Shown one piece after another: positions 33,356 through 43,200 of a DNA stretch of 64,000 nt. The stretch comes from Streptosporangiaceae bacterium NEAU-GS5 (GTDB taxonomy: Bacteria; Actinomycetota; Actinomycetes; Streptosporangiales; Streptosporangiaceae). The notes beneath the pieces were generated by a model. That model ran no database searches. It was not told the origin of the DNA and saw only the letters and a program-made list of their open reading frames with translations. Each line of letters starts with the position of its first letter. The stretch's first letter is position 1. A program made the position numbers and the translations under genes. The DNA is taken from contig JAGFNW010000010.1 of NCBI GenBank assembly GCA_017592665.1, positions 203,186 to 267,185 of the forward strand, read 5' to 3'.

Positions 33356-34160
33356 GAGTCCGATTCTCCACCAATGTCCACCAGGTGAGGCAGCGCCACA
33401 CCCACTCGAGGGGGCCGTAGCGGTAGCGGGACAGCCACCACCGGCAGAAAATCCATTGGGCGACCAATGTCACGGCGCTGACCAGCCAAAACGGGCCGTG
33501 CCAGGTCAGGATGACGGCGGTGCTGCTGAGGTAGCAGGTCAAGGCCATCTTGCCCAGGGGTTCGAAGATCCTCGGAGACAGCAGCAGGAAGCCCGTGGCG
33601 TACGCGACGGCTCCGGTGAGGACGGCGACCAGGTAGACGTGGTGATCCTGGATCCACCACCACGTCAGCCAGATCGTCAGGGCCGCCGAGACGGCGAAGA
33701 CGAGCGGCTGCCGGAGGCGCACGCCATAGCGGACGAAGGCCATGCCGAGCGGGAGCAGCCCGGCGATGAGCAGCCACGGGTCGCCGTTGAACAGCGAGAC
33801 GGCCGTCAAGGCCAGCCCCAGCCCGGCCACGACCGCGTCCGCCAGCCACATCGACGGCACGAGCGCCACCGCGCCGAGCATCGAATACGGAAGCAGGACC
33901 TCGCCCGGGTTGACCGACCAGTGCACCACCCCGAACAGCGCGAGCACGGCCATCCGCCGCAGCATGATCAGTGGCGGCGCGTTCATGAGCGCGAAACTCA
34001 TGCCGAACAGGAACGCGAAGATCGGATAGAACCGGCCCTGGAACAGATCCCACATGACCCAGCCGGTCGCGTCCTCCGAGTGCTGCCAGGCGTTGACGAT
34101 CATGATGCCGCAGACCGCGAAGCCGCGCAGCGCGTCGATCTCGCGGATACGGTAAGACAC
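33285..34160 (-). CDS. DUF418 membrane protein
   Basis: A 291-residue integral membrane protein. The N-terminus VSYRIREIDALRGFAVCGIMIVNAW matches the YeiB/DUF418 group, which is related to membrane acyltransferases. About eight hydrophobic helices follow, and the last residues (after WWTLVENRTHD) are hydrophilic and overlap the next gene. The GTG at 34160 is the only start close to the conserved motif, and its first base is one base from the ATG of the divergent aminotransferase. Function is unknown. Confidence 0.82.
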   Translation of the reverse strand: MSYRIREIDALRGFAVCGIMIVNAWQHSEDATGWVMWDLFQGRFYPIFAFLFGMSFALMNAPPLIMLRRMAVLALFGVVHWSVNPGEVLLPYSMLGAVALVPSMWLADAVVAGLGLALTAVSLFNGDPWLLIAGLLPLGMAFVRYGVRLRQPLVFAVSAALTIWLTWWWIQDHHVYLVAVLTGAVAYATGFLLLSPRIFEPLGKMALTCYLSSTAVILTWHGPFWLVSAVTLVAQWIFCRWWLSRYRYGPLEWVWRCLTWWTLVENRTHDARSPVPDPRRPRPEGEPGHSP

Positions 34161-34161
34161 A

Positions 34162-35337
34162 ATGTCCAGGGTGACAGACCCTTTGGTGCTTCGGATGCGC
34201 GAGTTCGGGACGACCGTGTTCGCGGAGATGACGGCGCTGGCCGCCCGGACCGGGTCGATCAATCTCGGCCAGGGTTTCCCCGACACCGACGGGCCGCCGG
34301 CCATGCTGGCCCGCGCGGCCGAGGCCCTGCGCGGCGGCTGGAATCAGTATCCGCCCGGCCCCGGCGTCCCGGAGCTGCGGCAGGCGGTCTCCTGGCATCG
34401 CATGGATCGCTACGGCCTGGCCTACGACCCCGACGGCGAGATCCTCGTCACGGTCGGGGCCACCGAGGCGATCTCGGCGGCCGTGCTGGCACTCTGCGAG
34501 CCGGGCGACGAGGTGATCCTTTTCGAGCCCTACTACGACTCCTACTCGGCGTCCGTGGCGCTGGCCGGGGCAGTGCGGAAGCCTGTGCCGCTGCGGATCG
34601 CCGAGGGCCGCTTCACCTTCGATCCGGACGAGCTGCGCGCCGCCGCCGGCCCGCGCACCCGGGCCATCCTCGTCAACTCGCCGCACAACCCGACGGGCAC
34701 GGTCTTCACGCGCGAGGAGCTCGCGGTGATCGCCGACCTCTGCCGCGAGCGCGACATCATCGCGATCACCGACGAGGTGTACGAGCATCTGACCTTCGAC
34801 GACGTGACGCACATCCCGCTGGCGACCTTCGAGGGCATGCGCGAGCGGACCGTCATGATCTCCTCGGCCGGCAAGACGTTCAGCGTGACCGGGTGGAAGA
34901 CCGGATTCGTCTGCGCGCCCCGGCCGCTGATCACGGCCGTTCAGACGGTCAAGCAGTTCCTGACGTTCACCGCGTCGGCGCCGTGGCAGCTCGCTGTGGC
35001 GTACGCGCTCCGCGAGGAGCTCGGCTGGGTCGAGGGCCTGCGCGCGGAGCTGGAGGGCAAGCGCGACCGGCTGATGGAAGGCCTGGCCAAGGCCGGGTTC
35101 GAGGTGTTCCGCCCGGCCGGGACGTATTTCGTGCAGACCGACATCCGCCCCCTCGGCTTCGACGACGGGCTGACGCTCACCCGCCGCCTTCCCGAGCTCG
35201 CCGGCGTGGTCGCCATTCCCACACAGGTGTTCTACGACCATCCGGCCATCGGACGGCATCTTGTCCGGTTCGCGTTCTGCAAACGCGACGAAGTCATCAG
35301 TGAGGCGGTATCGCGGCTTTTGTCAGGACTAAGATGA
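34162..35337 (+). CDS. PLP-dependent class I aminotransferase
   Basis: A 391-residue fold-type I aminotransferase of the kynurenine/succinyl-DAP aminotransferase-like branch. Key parts are SINLGQGFPDTDGP, NQYPPGPGVPELRQAV, VTVGATEAISAAVLAL, NSPHNPTGTVF, ITDEVYEHLTFD and the PLP-lysine segment SSAGKTFSVTGWKTGF. It probably moves amino groups between an amino acid (methionine, glutamine or an aromatic) and a keto acid. The nearby omega-amidase-like gene supports a glutamine or methionine salvage role (inference). A GTG at 34171 is an alternative start. Confidence 0.9.
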   Translation: MSRVTDPLVLRMREFGTTVFAEMTALAARTGSINLGQGFPDTDGPPAMLARAAEALRGGWNQYPPGPGVPELRQAVSWHRMDRYGLAYDPDGEILVTVGATEAISAAVLALCEPGDEVILFEPYYDSYSASVALAGAVRKPVPLRIAEGRFTFDPDELRAAAGPRTRAILVNSPHNPTGTVFTREELAVIADLCRERDIIAITDEVYEHLTFDDVTHIPLATFEGMRERTVMISSAGKTFSVTGWKTGFVCAPRPLITAVQTVKQFLTFTASAPWQLAVAYALREELGWVEGLRAELEGKRDRLMEGLAKAGFEVFRPAGTYFVQTDIRPLGFDDGLTLTRRLPELAGVVAIPTQVFYDHPAIGRHLVRFAFCKRDEVISEAVSRLLSGLR

Positions 35338-35395
35338 TCAGCCACAGTTGAGGAACTTAGGACGCAGGTGTCCGCGAGCCCTGGAGGTCTTCGGC

Positions 35396-36229
35396 ATGGC
35401 CGAGTCCGGCAATCCCCTGCCCTGGTCCCCGACTGGCGACCGGTCGCAGTTACGGATCGACACGTCCGTGCCCCACCCGGCCCGCGTGTACGACTACTGG
35501 CTGGGCGGCAAGGACAACTTCGAGGCGGATCGCCAGGTCGCGGAGGCCGTGATGGCCGCCACCCCCGGCGTGGCCTACGGCGCGCGATCCAACCGGGCCT
35601 TCCTCGGCCGGGTCGTGCGCATGCTGGCCGAGCAGGGCGTCGACCAGTTCCTCGACATCGGCACCGGCATCCCGACGCAGGGCAACACCCACGAGGTGGC
35701 CCAGGAGGTCAATCCGGGCGCCCGGATCGCGTACGTGGACAACGACCCGATCGTGATGGTGCACGCGCGCGCCCTGCTCAAGAGCACGCCGCAGGGCAAG
35801 ACCACCTACATCGAGGCCGACCTGCGCGAACCCGAGTCGATCCTGACCCACCCCGACGTCCTCGCCATCCTCGACTTCAGCCGGCCGGTCGCGGTCATCA
35901 TCATCGGCACGCTCATGCACATCCGCGACGAGGACGACCCGTGGGGCAAGGTCAAGCAGTTCACCGACGCCATCACCCCCGGCAGCCACCTGGCCATCAG
36001 CCACCTGACCGCCGACTTCGAGCCGGAGAAGATGGGCGCGCTTGCCGACAGCTACAACACCGGCCCTCTGCTGATGACCAACCGCACGGGACCGCAGATC
36101 GCGCGGTTCTTCGACGGCTTCTCGTTCCTGCTGCCGGGCCTCGTTTCGGGGTTCTACTGGCGCAACGAGGAGTCCGTGCCCCCGGAGGCCGTCCACGGCG
36201 GCTACTTCGGCGTGGGCCGCAAGCTCTGA
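35396..36229 (+). CDS. DUF574-family SAM-dependent methyltransferase
   Basis: A 277-residue protein of the actinomycete-specific S-adenosyl methyltransferase family PF04672. Typical pieces are DTSVPHPARVYDYWLGGKDNFEADR, QFLDIGTGIPTQGNTHEVAQ, AYVDNDPIVMVHARALL and GSHLAISHLTAD. Streptomycetes carry many paralogues whose substrates are mostly unknown. The ATG at 35396 has GGAGG eight bases upstream. It stands alone between two catabolic units. Confidence 0.93.
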   Translation: MAESGNPLPWSPTGDRSQLRIDTSVPHPARVYDYWLGGKDNFEADRQVAEAVMAATPGVAYGARSNRAFLGRVVRMLAEQGVDQFLDIGTGIPTQGNTHEVAQEVNPGARIAYVDNDPIVMVHARALLKSTPQGKTTYIEADLREPESILTHPDVLAILDFSRPVAVIIIGTLMHIRDEDDPWGKVKQFTDAITPGSHLAISHLTADFEPEKMGALADSYNTGPLLMTNRTGPQIARFFDGFSFLLPGLVSGFYWRNEESVPPEAVHGGYFGVGRKL

Positions 36230-36361
36230 AAGCGCTGAAACTTACATCGGGTTTCGCACCCATAATCCATCCCGATCCATCGCGTTTCACCAGATGGGCG
36301 GCGATTCTTCGGCATACTCCGCCGGTTCGGGCCGCGGCGGAGGATCGATAGACACTGGAGC

Positions 36362-38386
36362 ATGCCCAGCTACCGCATCGGCGTGGACACCGGAGGGACG
36401 TTCACCGACGTCGTCCTGGTCGACGAGGACACCGGTGAGATCCGTACGACCAAGACCCCGTCGACGCCCGCCAACCCGGCCGACGGCTTCCTCGCCGGGG
36501 TCGAGAAGGTCCTCGCCGGCGCCGAGGGGGTGACCTCGCTCGTCCACGGGACCACGGTCGCGACCAACCAGCTCCTGGAAGACCGGATCGCCGACCTCGG
36601 GTTCGTCGCGACCGAGGGCTTCGAGTTCATCCTGGAGATCGCGCGGCAGAGCGTCCCCGACGGCTACGGGAACTCGTACTTCTGGGTCAAGCCGCCGCGG
36701 ATCGTCCCGGTGCACCGGGTGCGGACGGTCGGCGGGCGGCTCGACCATCGGGGCGCCGAGATCAGGCCGTTCGACGAGGCCGGTGCGGCCGAGGTCGCGC
36801 GCTGGTTCCGCGAGCAGGGCGTCACCGCGATCGGCGTCTGCTTCCTGCACGCGTACGCGAACCCGGATCACGAGCTGCGGATGCGCGACGTGCTGGCCCG
36901 CGAGCATCCCGACGCCGTGGTGTCCCTGTCGAGCGACGTGCTGCGCGAATATCGCGAATACGAGCGGTCGGTCACCACGCTCGTGGACGCCGCCGTGAAG
37001 CCGACCATGCGCCGCTACATCGCCAACCTCTCGGGCCGCCTCGACCAGGGCTTCTCGGTCATGAAGAGCAACGGCGGCGTGCTGTCGGCCACCGAGGTGG
37101 TCCACCAGCCGATCACCACGGTGCTGTCGGGGCCGGCCGCGGGCGCGCTCGGCGCGGCGCTGGTCGCCCAGGTGTCCGGCCACCCCTCGGTGATCACCCT
37201 GGACGGCGGGGGCACCTCGACGGACGTGGCCGTGGTCCTCGACGGCGAGCCGTCGCTGACCACCGAGGGCACGATCGGCCGCTACCCCTGCAAGATCCCG
37301 ATGATCGACATCGTGACCGTGGGGGCGGGCGGCGGGTCGATCGCCTGGATCTCTCCCGAGGGCACGCTGAAGGTGGGCCCGCGCTCGGCGGGCGCCGACC
37401 CTGGGCCGCTGTGCTACGCCCGGGGCGGCTCGGAGGTCACGGTCACCGACGCGCACGTCGTGCTCGGCCGGGTGCCGCCGCACCTGCTCGGCGGCGAGAT
37501 CCCGCTGGACGTCGCGGCCGCGCGCGCCGGTGTCCACGAGCTCGCCGCCAAGCTGGGCCTCGAGCCCGAGCGCTGCGCCACCGGGATCCTGGAGATCAGC
37601 GCCTGGAATCAGGCCAACGCCATCCGGCAGATCACCGTGAAGCGCGGCCTCGACGTGCGCGACTTCCCGATGGTCGCGTTCGGCGGTTCGGGGCCGCTGC
37701 TGGTCTGCCGGCTGATCGACATCCTGGGCCTGCCGGCCGTGCTCGTGCCCCCCAATCCGGGCAACGTCTCCGCGTTCGGCCTGCTCACGGTCGATGTCAA
37801 AAATGACTACGTACGCACCCAGGTCACGAAAAATCCGTCGATCGAGATGCTTGCCGGGATTTTTGGCGAACTGGAGGCGCAGGCGGCGGACGCGCTCGAC
37901 CGTGAGGGCTTTCGCGAGCATGTCTACGCGCGAAGCGCCGACCTGCGTTACTACGGCCAGGCGTACGAGGTCCGCGTGCCCGCGCCCGAGGGCGCCCTCG
38001 ACGCCGGCTGGATCGCCGCGGTGACCGGCCGCTTCCACGAGGCGCACGAGAAGCTGTACGGCTACGGCTACCGCGACGACCCCCGGCACGCGGTCGAATG
38101 GGTCAACCTCCGGGTCTCCGGCATCGGCCCCATCACCCGCCCGGCCATCCCCGAATGCCCGCCCCCCACCGGGCAGGTCCGCCCGGTCACCACCCGGCAG
38201 GCCTACTTCGAAGAGGGCGGCTGGGCCGGCGCGCCCGTCTACCGCCGTGCCGACCTGCGCCGCGGCGACGTCGTACACGGCCCGGCCGTCATCGAGGAGT
38301 ACGGCTCGACGCTGCCGATCCACCCCGGCTTCGCGGCCGAATGCGACGCCCACGCCAACCTCGTCGTCACGAAGGAGACCCGGTGA
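36362..38386 (+). CDS. hyuA: Hydantoinase A/oxoprolinase family subunit (second pair)
   Basis: A 674-residue HyuA-type ATPase subunit. It starts with YRIGVDTGGTFTDVVLVDED and has HGTTVATNQLLEDRI, SNGGVLSA, LSGPAAGALGAALVA and LDGGGTSTDVAVV. It is clearly different from the HyuA at 26582-28603, so it is not a recent duplicate. The GTGA overlap couples it to hyuB. The pair resembles acetone- or acetophenone-carboxylase alpha/beta as much as hydantoinases, so the substrate is left open. Confidence 0.92.
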   Translation: MPSYRIGVDTGGTFTDVVLVDEDTGEIRTTKTPSTPANPADGFLAGVEKVLAGAEGVTSLVHGTTVATNQLLEDRIADLGFVATEGFEFILEIARQSVPDGYGNSYFWVKPPRIVPVHRVRTVGGRLDHRGAEIRPFDEAGAAEVARWFREQGVTAIGVCFLHAYANPDHELRMRDVLAREHPDAVVSLSSDVLREYREYERSVTTLVDAAVKPTMRRYIANLSGRLDQGFSVMKSNGGVLSATEVVHQPITTVLSGPAAGALGAALVAQVSGHPSVITLDGGGTSTDVAVVLDGEPSLTTEGTIGRYPCKIPMIDIVTVGAGGGSIAWISPEGTLKVGPRSAGADPGPLCYARGGSEVTVTDAHVVLGRVPPHLLGGEIPLDVAAARAGVHELAAKLGLEPERCATGILEISAWNQANAIRQITVKRGLDVRDFPMVAFGGSGPLLVCRLIDILGLPAVLVPPNPGNVSAFGLLTVDVKNDYVRTQVTKNPSIEMLAGIFGELEAQAADALDREGFREHVYARSADLRYYGQAYEVRVPAPEGALDAGWIAAVTGRFHEAHEKLYGYGYRDDPRHAVEWVNLRVSGIGPITRPAIPECPPPTGQVRPVTTRQAYFEEGGWAGAPVYRRADLRRGDVVHGPAVIEEYGSTLPIHPGFAAECDAHANLVVTKETR

Positions 38387-40182
38387 AGGCCGACCCGGTG
38401 CTGGTGGAGATCGTCGAGGGCACGCTCGCGTCGGTCGAGAAGGAGGTGGAGACCGCCATCGCGCGTACGGCCCGCTCGCCGATGATCCGCGACGCGCACG
38501 ACTTCCGCGCGGGCATCCACGACGTGCGGCTGCGCAAGCTCACAGGGCGGTCCTATTCGGCGCTGGTCCAGCCGGTGGTCCGCGACTTCCCGGCCGAGAC
38601 CATGCGCCCGGGCGACGTGTTCTTCCACAACGACGTCTACCTGTCCGAAGGCGGCATCGGCCACCTGCCCGACCTCTGCGTGACCGTGCCGGTCTTCCAC
38701 GACGGGCACGTGGTCGCGTTCGTCCAGGCCTTCGGCCACCACGACGACATCGGCGGGGCCGTGCCCGGGTCGATGCCCTCGCACGCGCGCAGCGTGTTCG
38801 AGGAGGGCCTGATGGTCCCGCCGATCAGGCTGTGGGATCAGGGCGTGCCCAACCAGGCGGCGCTGCGGATCATGACGCGCAACTCGCGGATGCCCGACTC
38901 GCTCGCGGGCGACCTCGACGCCGAGTGCTCGGCCTGCCTCATGGGCGCCCGGCGGCTCGGCGAGCTGTTCGACCGCTACGGCCGGGCCGCCGTCGAGGCC
39001 TGCTTCGACGCGATCATCTCCAAGACGACCGATACGTTCCGCCGAGAGCTGCTCGCCAAGATCCCCGAGGGGACGTACGTCTGGGAGGACTACGCCGAGC
39101 ACGACGGCGTGGACGAGCCGCGGCTGCACGCCCAGCGGATCACGCTCACCGTCGACCACTCCCGCCAGGCGCCGCTCACGATCGACTTCACGGGCACGTC
39201 GCCGCAGGCCAAGGGCCCCATCAACCATGCCGGCGACTACGCGGGCGGGGTGTTCCTGAAGAAGTGGCTGGCGCCCATCCTGCGCAACCTCGCCGACACG
39301 CCGGAGCGGATGGCCGAGCTCGACGTCAACGAGGGCGTGGTGCCGCTCATCGAGATGCGCTTCCCCGAGCGGGGGACGCTGCTGACGCCGATCTTCCCGG
39401 CGCCGACCAACGCCCGCACGTTCGTCATATTGCGCCTGCTCGGGGTGCTGGCCGGCGTGCTGGCCAAGGCCACCGGCGGCCGCATGCCGGCCGACCAGGA
39501 GACCATCCGCTACACCGGGGTCTACGGCGAGTCCGACGACGGCCCCTACCTCATGCGGGAGGTCCTCGGCGGCGGCTCGGGCGGCCGGTGGTACGCCGAC
39601 GGGGAGGACACGATCCACGTCGTGCCCGACTCCCGCAACATACCGGCCGAGTTCGCCGAATCCCGCTGGCCGTTCGTGGTCGAGCGGCTGGGCCTCGCCG
39701 TCGACAGCGGCGGCCCCGGGCGCTACCGGGGCGGCCTCGGCTACGACAAGCACATCCGGATGCTGCGCGACGCCTCGTTCATGTCGATCGCCGACCGGTC
39801 GATCCTGTCGTGCTGGGGCGTCAACGGCGGCCGCGCCGGACGGCCCTTCCTGGTCACCGTGAACGGCGTCGAGCAGGAAGGGCTCGTGGACGACTTCCCG
39901 GTCAAGGCCGGGCAGATCGTACGGATCCGCACGACGGGGGGTGGCGGGTGGGGACATCCGTACGACCGTCCGGCGGACGAAGTCCAGGCCGACGTGCGCG
40001 ATGGCAAGGTCTCCCCCGAGGCCGCCCGCGCCGACTACGGCGTCGTCCTGTCCTCCGATCTGACCGTCGACGAGGAGGCCACCGCGCAGCTTCGCGAGAA
40101 CCGCCCGCCCGACCACTTCTTCGACCGCGGCCCCGGCTACCCCCGCCTCTCCGGCGGCCACGACCACGCCGACGTCGACTGA
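38383..40182 (+). CDS. hyuB: Hydantoinase B/oxoprolinase family subunit (second pair)
   Basis: A 599-residue HyuB-type subunit starting at a GTG that overlaps the hyuA stop (GTGA). The metal-site region reads FFHNDVYLSEGGIGHLPDLCV, with a GHHDDIGGAVPGS loop. The C-terminal family signature GGPGRYRGGLGYDKHIRML and TTGGGGWGHP are clear. The GIGHLPD and HHDDIGG features differ from the NDSYVAGTHLND of the other pair, so different substrates are likely. A strong hairpin terminator follows. Confidence 0.92.
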   Translation: MKADPVLVEIVEGTLASVEKEVETAIARTARSPMIRDAHDFRAGIHDVRLRKLTGRSYSALVQPVVRDFPAETMRPGDVFFHNDVYLSEGGIGHLPDLCVTVPVFHDGHVVAFVQAFGHHDDIGGAVPGSMPSHARSVFEEGLMVPPIRLWDQGVPNQAALRIMTRNSRMPDSLAGDLDAECSACLMGARRLGELFDRYGRAAVEACFDAIISKTTDTFRRELLAKIPEGTYVWEDYAEHDGVDEPRLHAQRITLTVDHSRQAPLTIDFTGTSPQAKGPINHAGDYAGGVFLKKWLAPILRNLADTPERMAELDVNEGVVPLIEMRFPERGTLLTPIFPAPTNARTFVILRLLGVLAGVLAKATGGRMPADQETIRYTGVYGESDDGPYLMREVLGGGSGGRWYADGEDTIHVVPDSRNIPAEFAESRWPFVVERLGLAVDSGGPGRYRGGLGYDKHIRMLRDASFMSIADRSILSCWGVNGGRAGRPFLVTVNGVEQEGLVDDFPVKAGQIVRIRTTGGGGWGHPYDRPADEVQADVRDGKVSPEAARADYGVVLSSDLTVDEEATAQLRENRPPDHFFDRGPGYPRLSGGHDHADVD

Positions 40183-40186
40183 CGTC

Positions 40187-40221
40187 GCGGGCAGGCGGCC
40201 GGGGAACGGCCACCTGCCCGC
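40187..40221. terminator. Strong bidirectional terminator hairpin
   Basis: A 9-bp stem (GCGGGCAGG, 40187-40195, with CCTGCCCGC, 40213-40221) continues past one mismatch into a 4-bp GGCC/GGCC stem with a 7-base loop. It fills the gap between convergent hyuB and the RHS gene. Confidence 0.8.
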
Positions 40222-40228
40222 AGGACGG

Positions 40229-43200
40229 TCAGAGGCTTGCGGTGAAGGGGAGCCGCCAGAGGCTGCCGGTGGAGTTGCTCCAAAGGGAGGCCATCATCCA
40301 GCCCATGGTCTGGCGTCCGACGCCGACGAGGTTCTGGGTGGCGACGGCGTTCCGCATGTAGGAGAGCCCCTTCGCGGCGTCGTAGTCGATCTTCGCGCCG
40401 GTCACCGGGTTGGTGACCGGGCGGCGTAATCCTGGTCCGGCCAGCTTCACTCCGGCGACGTCGACGCCGATGTGGAGGGCGTCGGCCGCGCACCGGCCGA
40501 TGCTGGGATTGCTCACGCAGTCGTAGGTGTTGGCGATCGCGCTCAATCCGATGGTGAGGGCGCCCGCGACGGCGCACGCGCCGCCCGTCGACACGATGCA
40601 GACGGCGAAGCCGGCGACCGACAGGACCGTGCCCCAGTTGTTGTAGACGTAGTTGGCGGCCTTTCCGACGGCTTCGGCGCCCTTGACGATCCCGTGGCCC
40701 ACGTTGGACAGGCCGCGGCCGACGCACCCCCAGAAGCCGTGGCAGCCGTCGTCCTCCTTCGGCTCGGGGGCGGCGGGCTTGGTGTACTCGTGCGGGTCGG
40801 CGCCGGAGCCGAAGTCGTGATGCTGCTCGCGGTGCAGCCAGCGGTAGTAGCCGGCGTCGCGGGCGCCGTCCTGTGACGCGCGGTCGTGGTTCCAGGCGCG
40901 TTTGGTCGCGGCCGCCCGGGCCTTCCGAGCCGCCACGATCCTGGCGTACGCGCGCTGCTGGTAGACCTGCGCCTTGGCCGGGTTGCTGGTCCACGCCTCG
41001 CCGTTGTAGGCGCAGCCGTCGCCCTGCCCGCAGTCGAAGCGCAGCCCGCTGGGATCGCTGAACGTGGCCGGGCTGTTGTTGCCGTAGGCGTACGCGTTGA
41101 GCTGCTGCGGGTCGTTCGTGTCGATGACGGGGTCGACGGACAGGAACCGGCCCTGGAGGGGGTCGTATTCGCGGGCCCCGAGTTGTATCAGGCCGCTCGG
41201 ATCGCCGGTGCCGCCGACGAAGCCCTTGTCTCCGGGCCATGCGGCCGGCTGCGTGCCACGGGCGTTGCCGAAGGGGTCGAGCCGGCGGATGGAGACCGCC
41301 TCCGTGGAGGCGTCGATGGCGGTCACGGCGGTGCCGTGCGCGTCGGAGCCGAGCCACGACAGGCCCGCCCGCGTGCGCACGGCGACGGTCTGGCCTCCGT
41401 GAACGTAGTAGCGGGTGCCGGTCACCGCCCCGGCCGCCCGGTCGAAGCGGATCTCCTGGTTGCCCAGGTAGACGGTGGTTCCGGTGGTGTCGTGGCGGAG
41501 CAGTCGCTGACCGGCGGCGTCGTAGGCGAACCGGGTGGTGCCGCCGCCGTCGGTGAGGCTCTCGAGGTGGCCCTGGGTGTCCCAGGTGAGCCGCTGCGCG
41601 CCTCGGGTGGTCGTGTTCCCGGCCGCGTCGTAGGCGTAGGTCTGGGCGGCGAAGTCGGTGACGGCGTGCGGGCGCGCGACCCCGTCGCCGGAGATCGGGT
41701 AGGCGTAGCTCTTCGTCGTGTCTCCGCTTGTGGCGTGCAGGGTCTGGCTGCGGCGGTTGCCGATCAGGTCGTAGGTGAAGGACTGCCAGTACGGCGCCGG
41801 CCCGCCGAGCGCGGCGGCCGAGGGATCGGCCTCACAGTCGCCGCCAGGCGTCCACGCGTCCGTCAGGCGGCGCAGATAGTCGTAGTGGAAGCACTGCGTG
41901 TCCGCGGTCCGGTCAAGCGTCCGGTCGGCGACCGAGGTGACGTTTCCGGCCGCGTCGTAGCCGTAGCGCAGGTCGGTCTGCATGGGGTGGGCGACCTCGG
42001 CGTCCACGATGTAGCGGTCGAGGCGGCGCAGGTCAGGGTCGTAGTAGGACGACAGCCAGGCCCGCTTGGTCCCGGCGCCGAGCTGGACCCGCTGCTGCTC
42101 CCCATAGCGGGTGTAGCTGGTCTGCGAGGCGTATTCGACCGTGCTGCCGTCCGGACCGCCCGAGGTGGTCAGCGGCCGCCCGGCCTCGTCGTAGGTGTGC
42201 AATACGGTCTCGGCGTACAGGCCGGTCGCCAACGGATCGCCGAGCGCCGGGTACGTCTCGGACGCGACGCTCCCGTCCGGGTTGTAGACGAACGATGTCC
42301 GATATGTCCCGGCCACCGGCTCCTCCGCCAGCCCCGAGACGGCGGGCACGGTGATCGACGTGGCGGCCGGCTGATAGAGGGCCGTGTAGGCGAGCACCCG
42401 GCTGACGTACGCGTTGCCGTCGGCGTCGTAGCTGGTCGTGGTGGCCGGCCTGCCGACACCCCACGGCACGGTGTCATAGGTCCACTGGGTGAGCAGCCGT
42501 CCCGTGGCGCTGCCTTCGCGCATCGACAGGGGACGCCCGTCCTCGTCGTAGTCGTAGGCGAGGACCTTGCCGCGGGCGTCGGTCCGGGTCGTGACCTGGC
42601 CGGCGTCGTCATAGGTGGCGGTGACCAGGCCCTTGTCCGGGTCGTTGGTGGAGGTGACCCGGCCGCGCAGGTCGTGGCCGTAGCGCCAGACGTTTCCGGC
42701 CGGGTCGGTCAGCGCGGCCAGGTCGCCCTCGGGAGTGTAGGCGTAGCGCGTGGTGTCGGCCGCTCCGGACGGCTGTCCGCCCCGGTATTGGTCCAGCTCG
42801 ACGGTCTGCCCGCGTGCGTCGGTGACCGTGGTCGTGGCGGTGCCACCGCCGGGCGGGTCGACGCTCACCCGCTCTCCGTCGTACGTGGTGGTCGTCCGCC
42901 ACTTCTCGGTCGAACCGGCCATCACGATGGCGGCGACCGCGCGGTCGGCGCCGTCGAAGCGGGTCAGGGTATGGCTGGGGATCTCGGCGTCGGCGGCCTC
43001 CCACAGCTTGGCGTCCACCGCGGCGTCGTTGAAGTAGGGCTGGGTGACCTTGTAGGCGCGGCCGTGGGTGTCGTAGCGGATGTCGGTGATCAGCCGGCCG
43101 CCGCCGGCGGCCGGCTCCTGGCGCTGGCGCGCGCGCAGCAGCCCGTCGTAGACGGTGGTGCCGGTCACGTAGTGGCCGTTGGCGCCGATCCTGCTCGTGG

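Noticed and set aside
36287..38353. Minus-strand open frame of 688 codons opposite the second hyuA
   Set aside because: The plus strand encodes an unmistakable HyuA with ATPase motifs; the antisense product has no motif.
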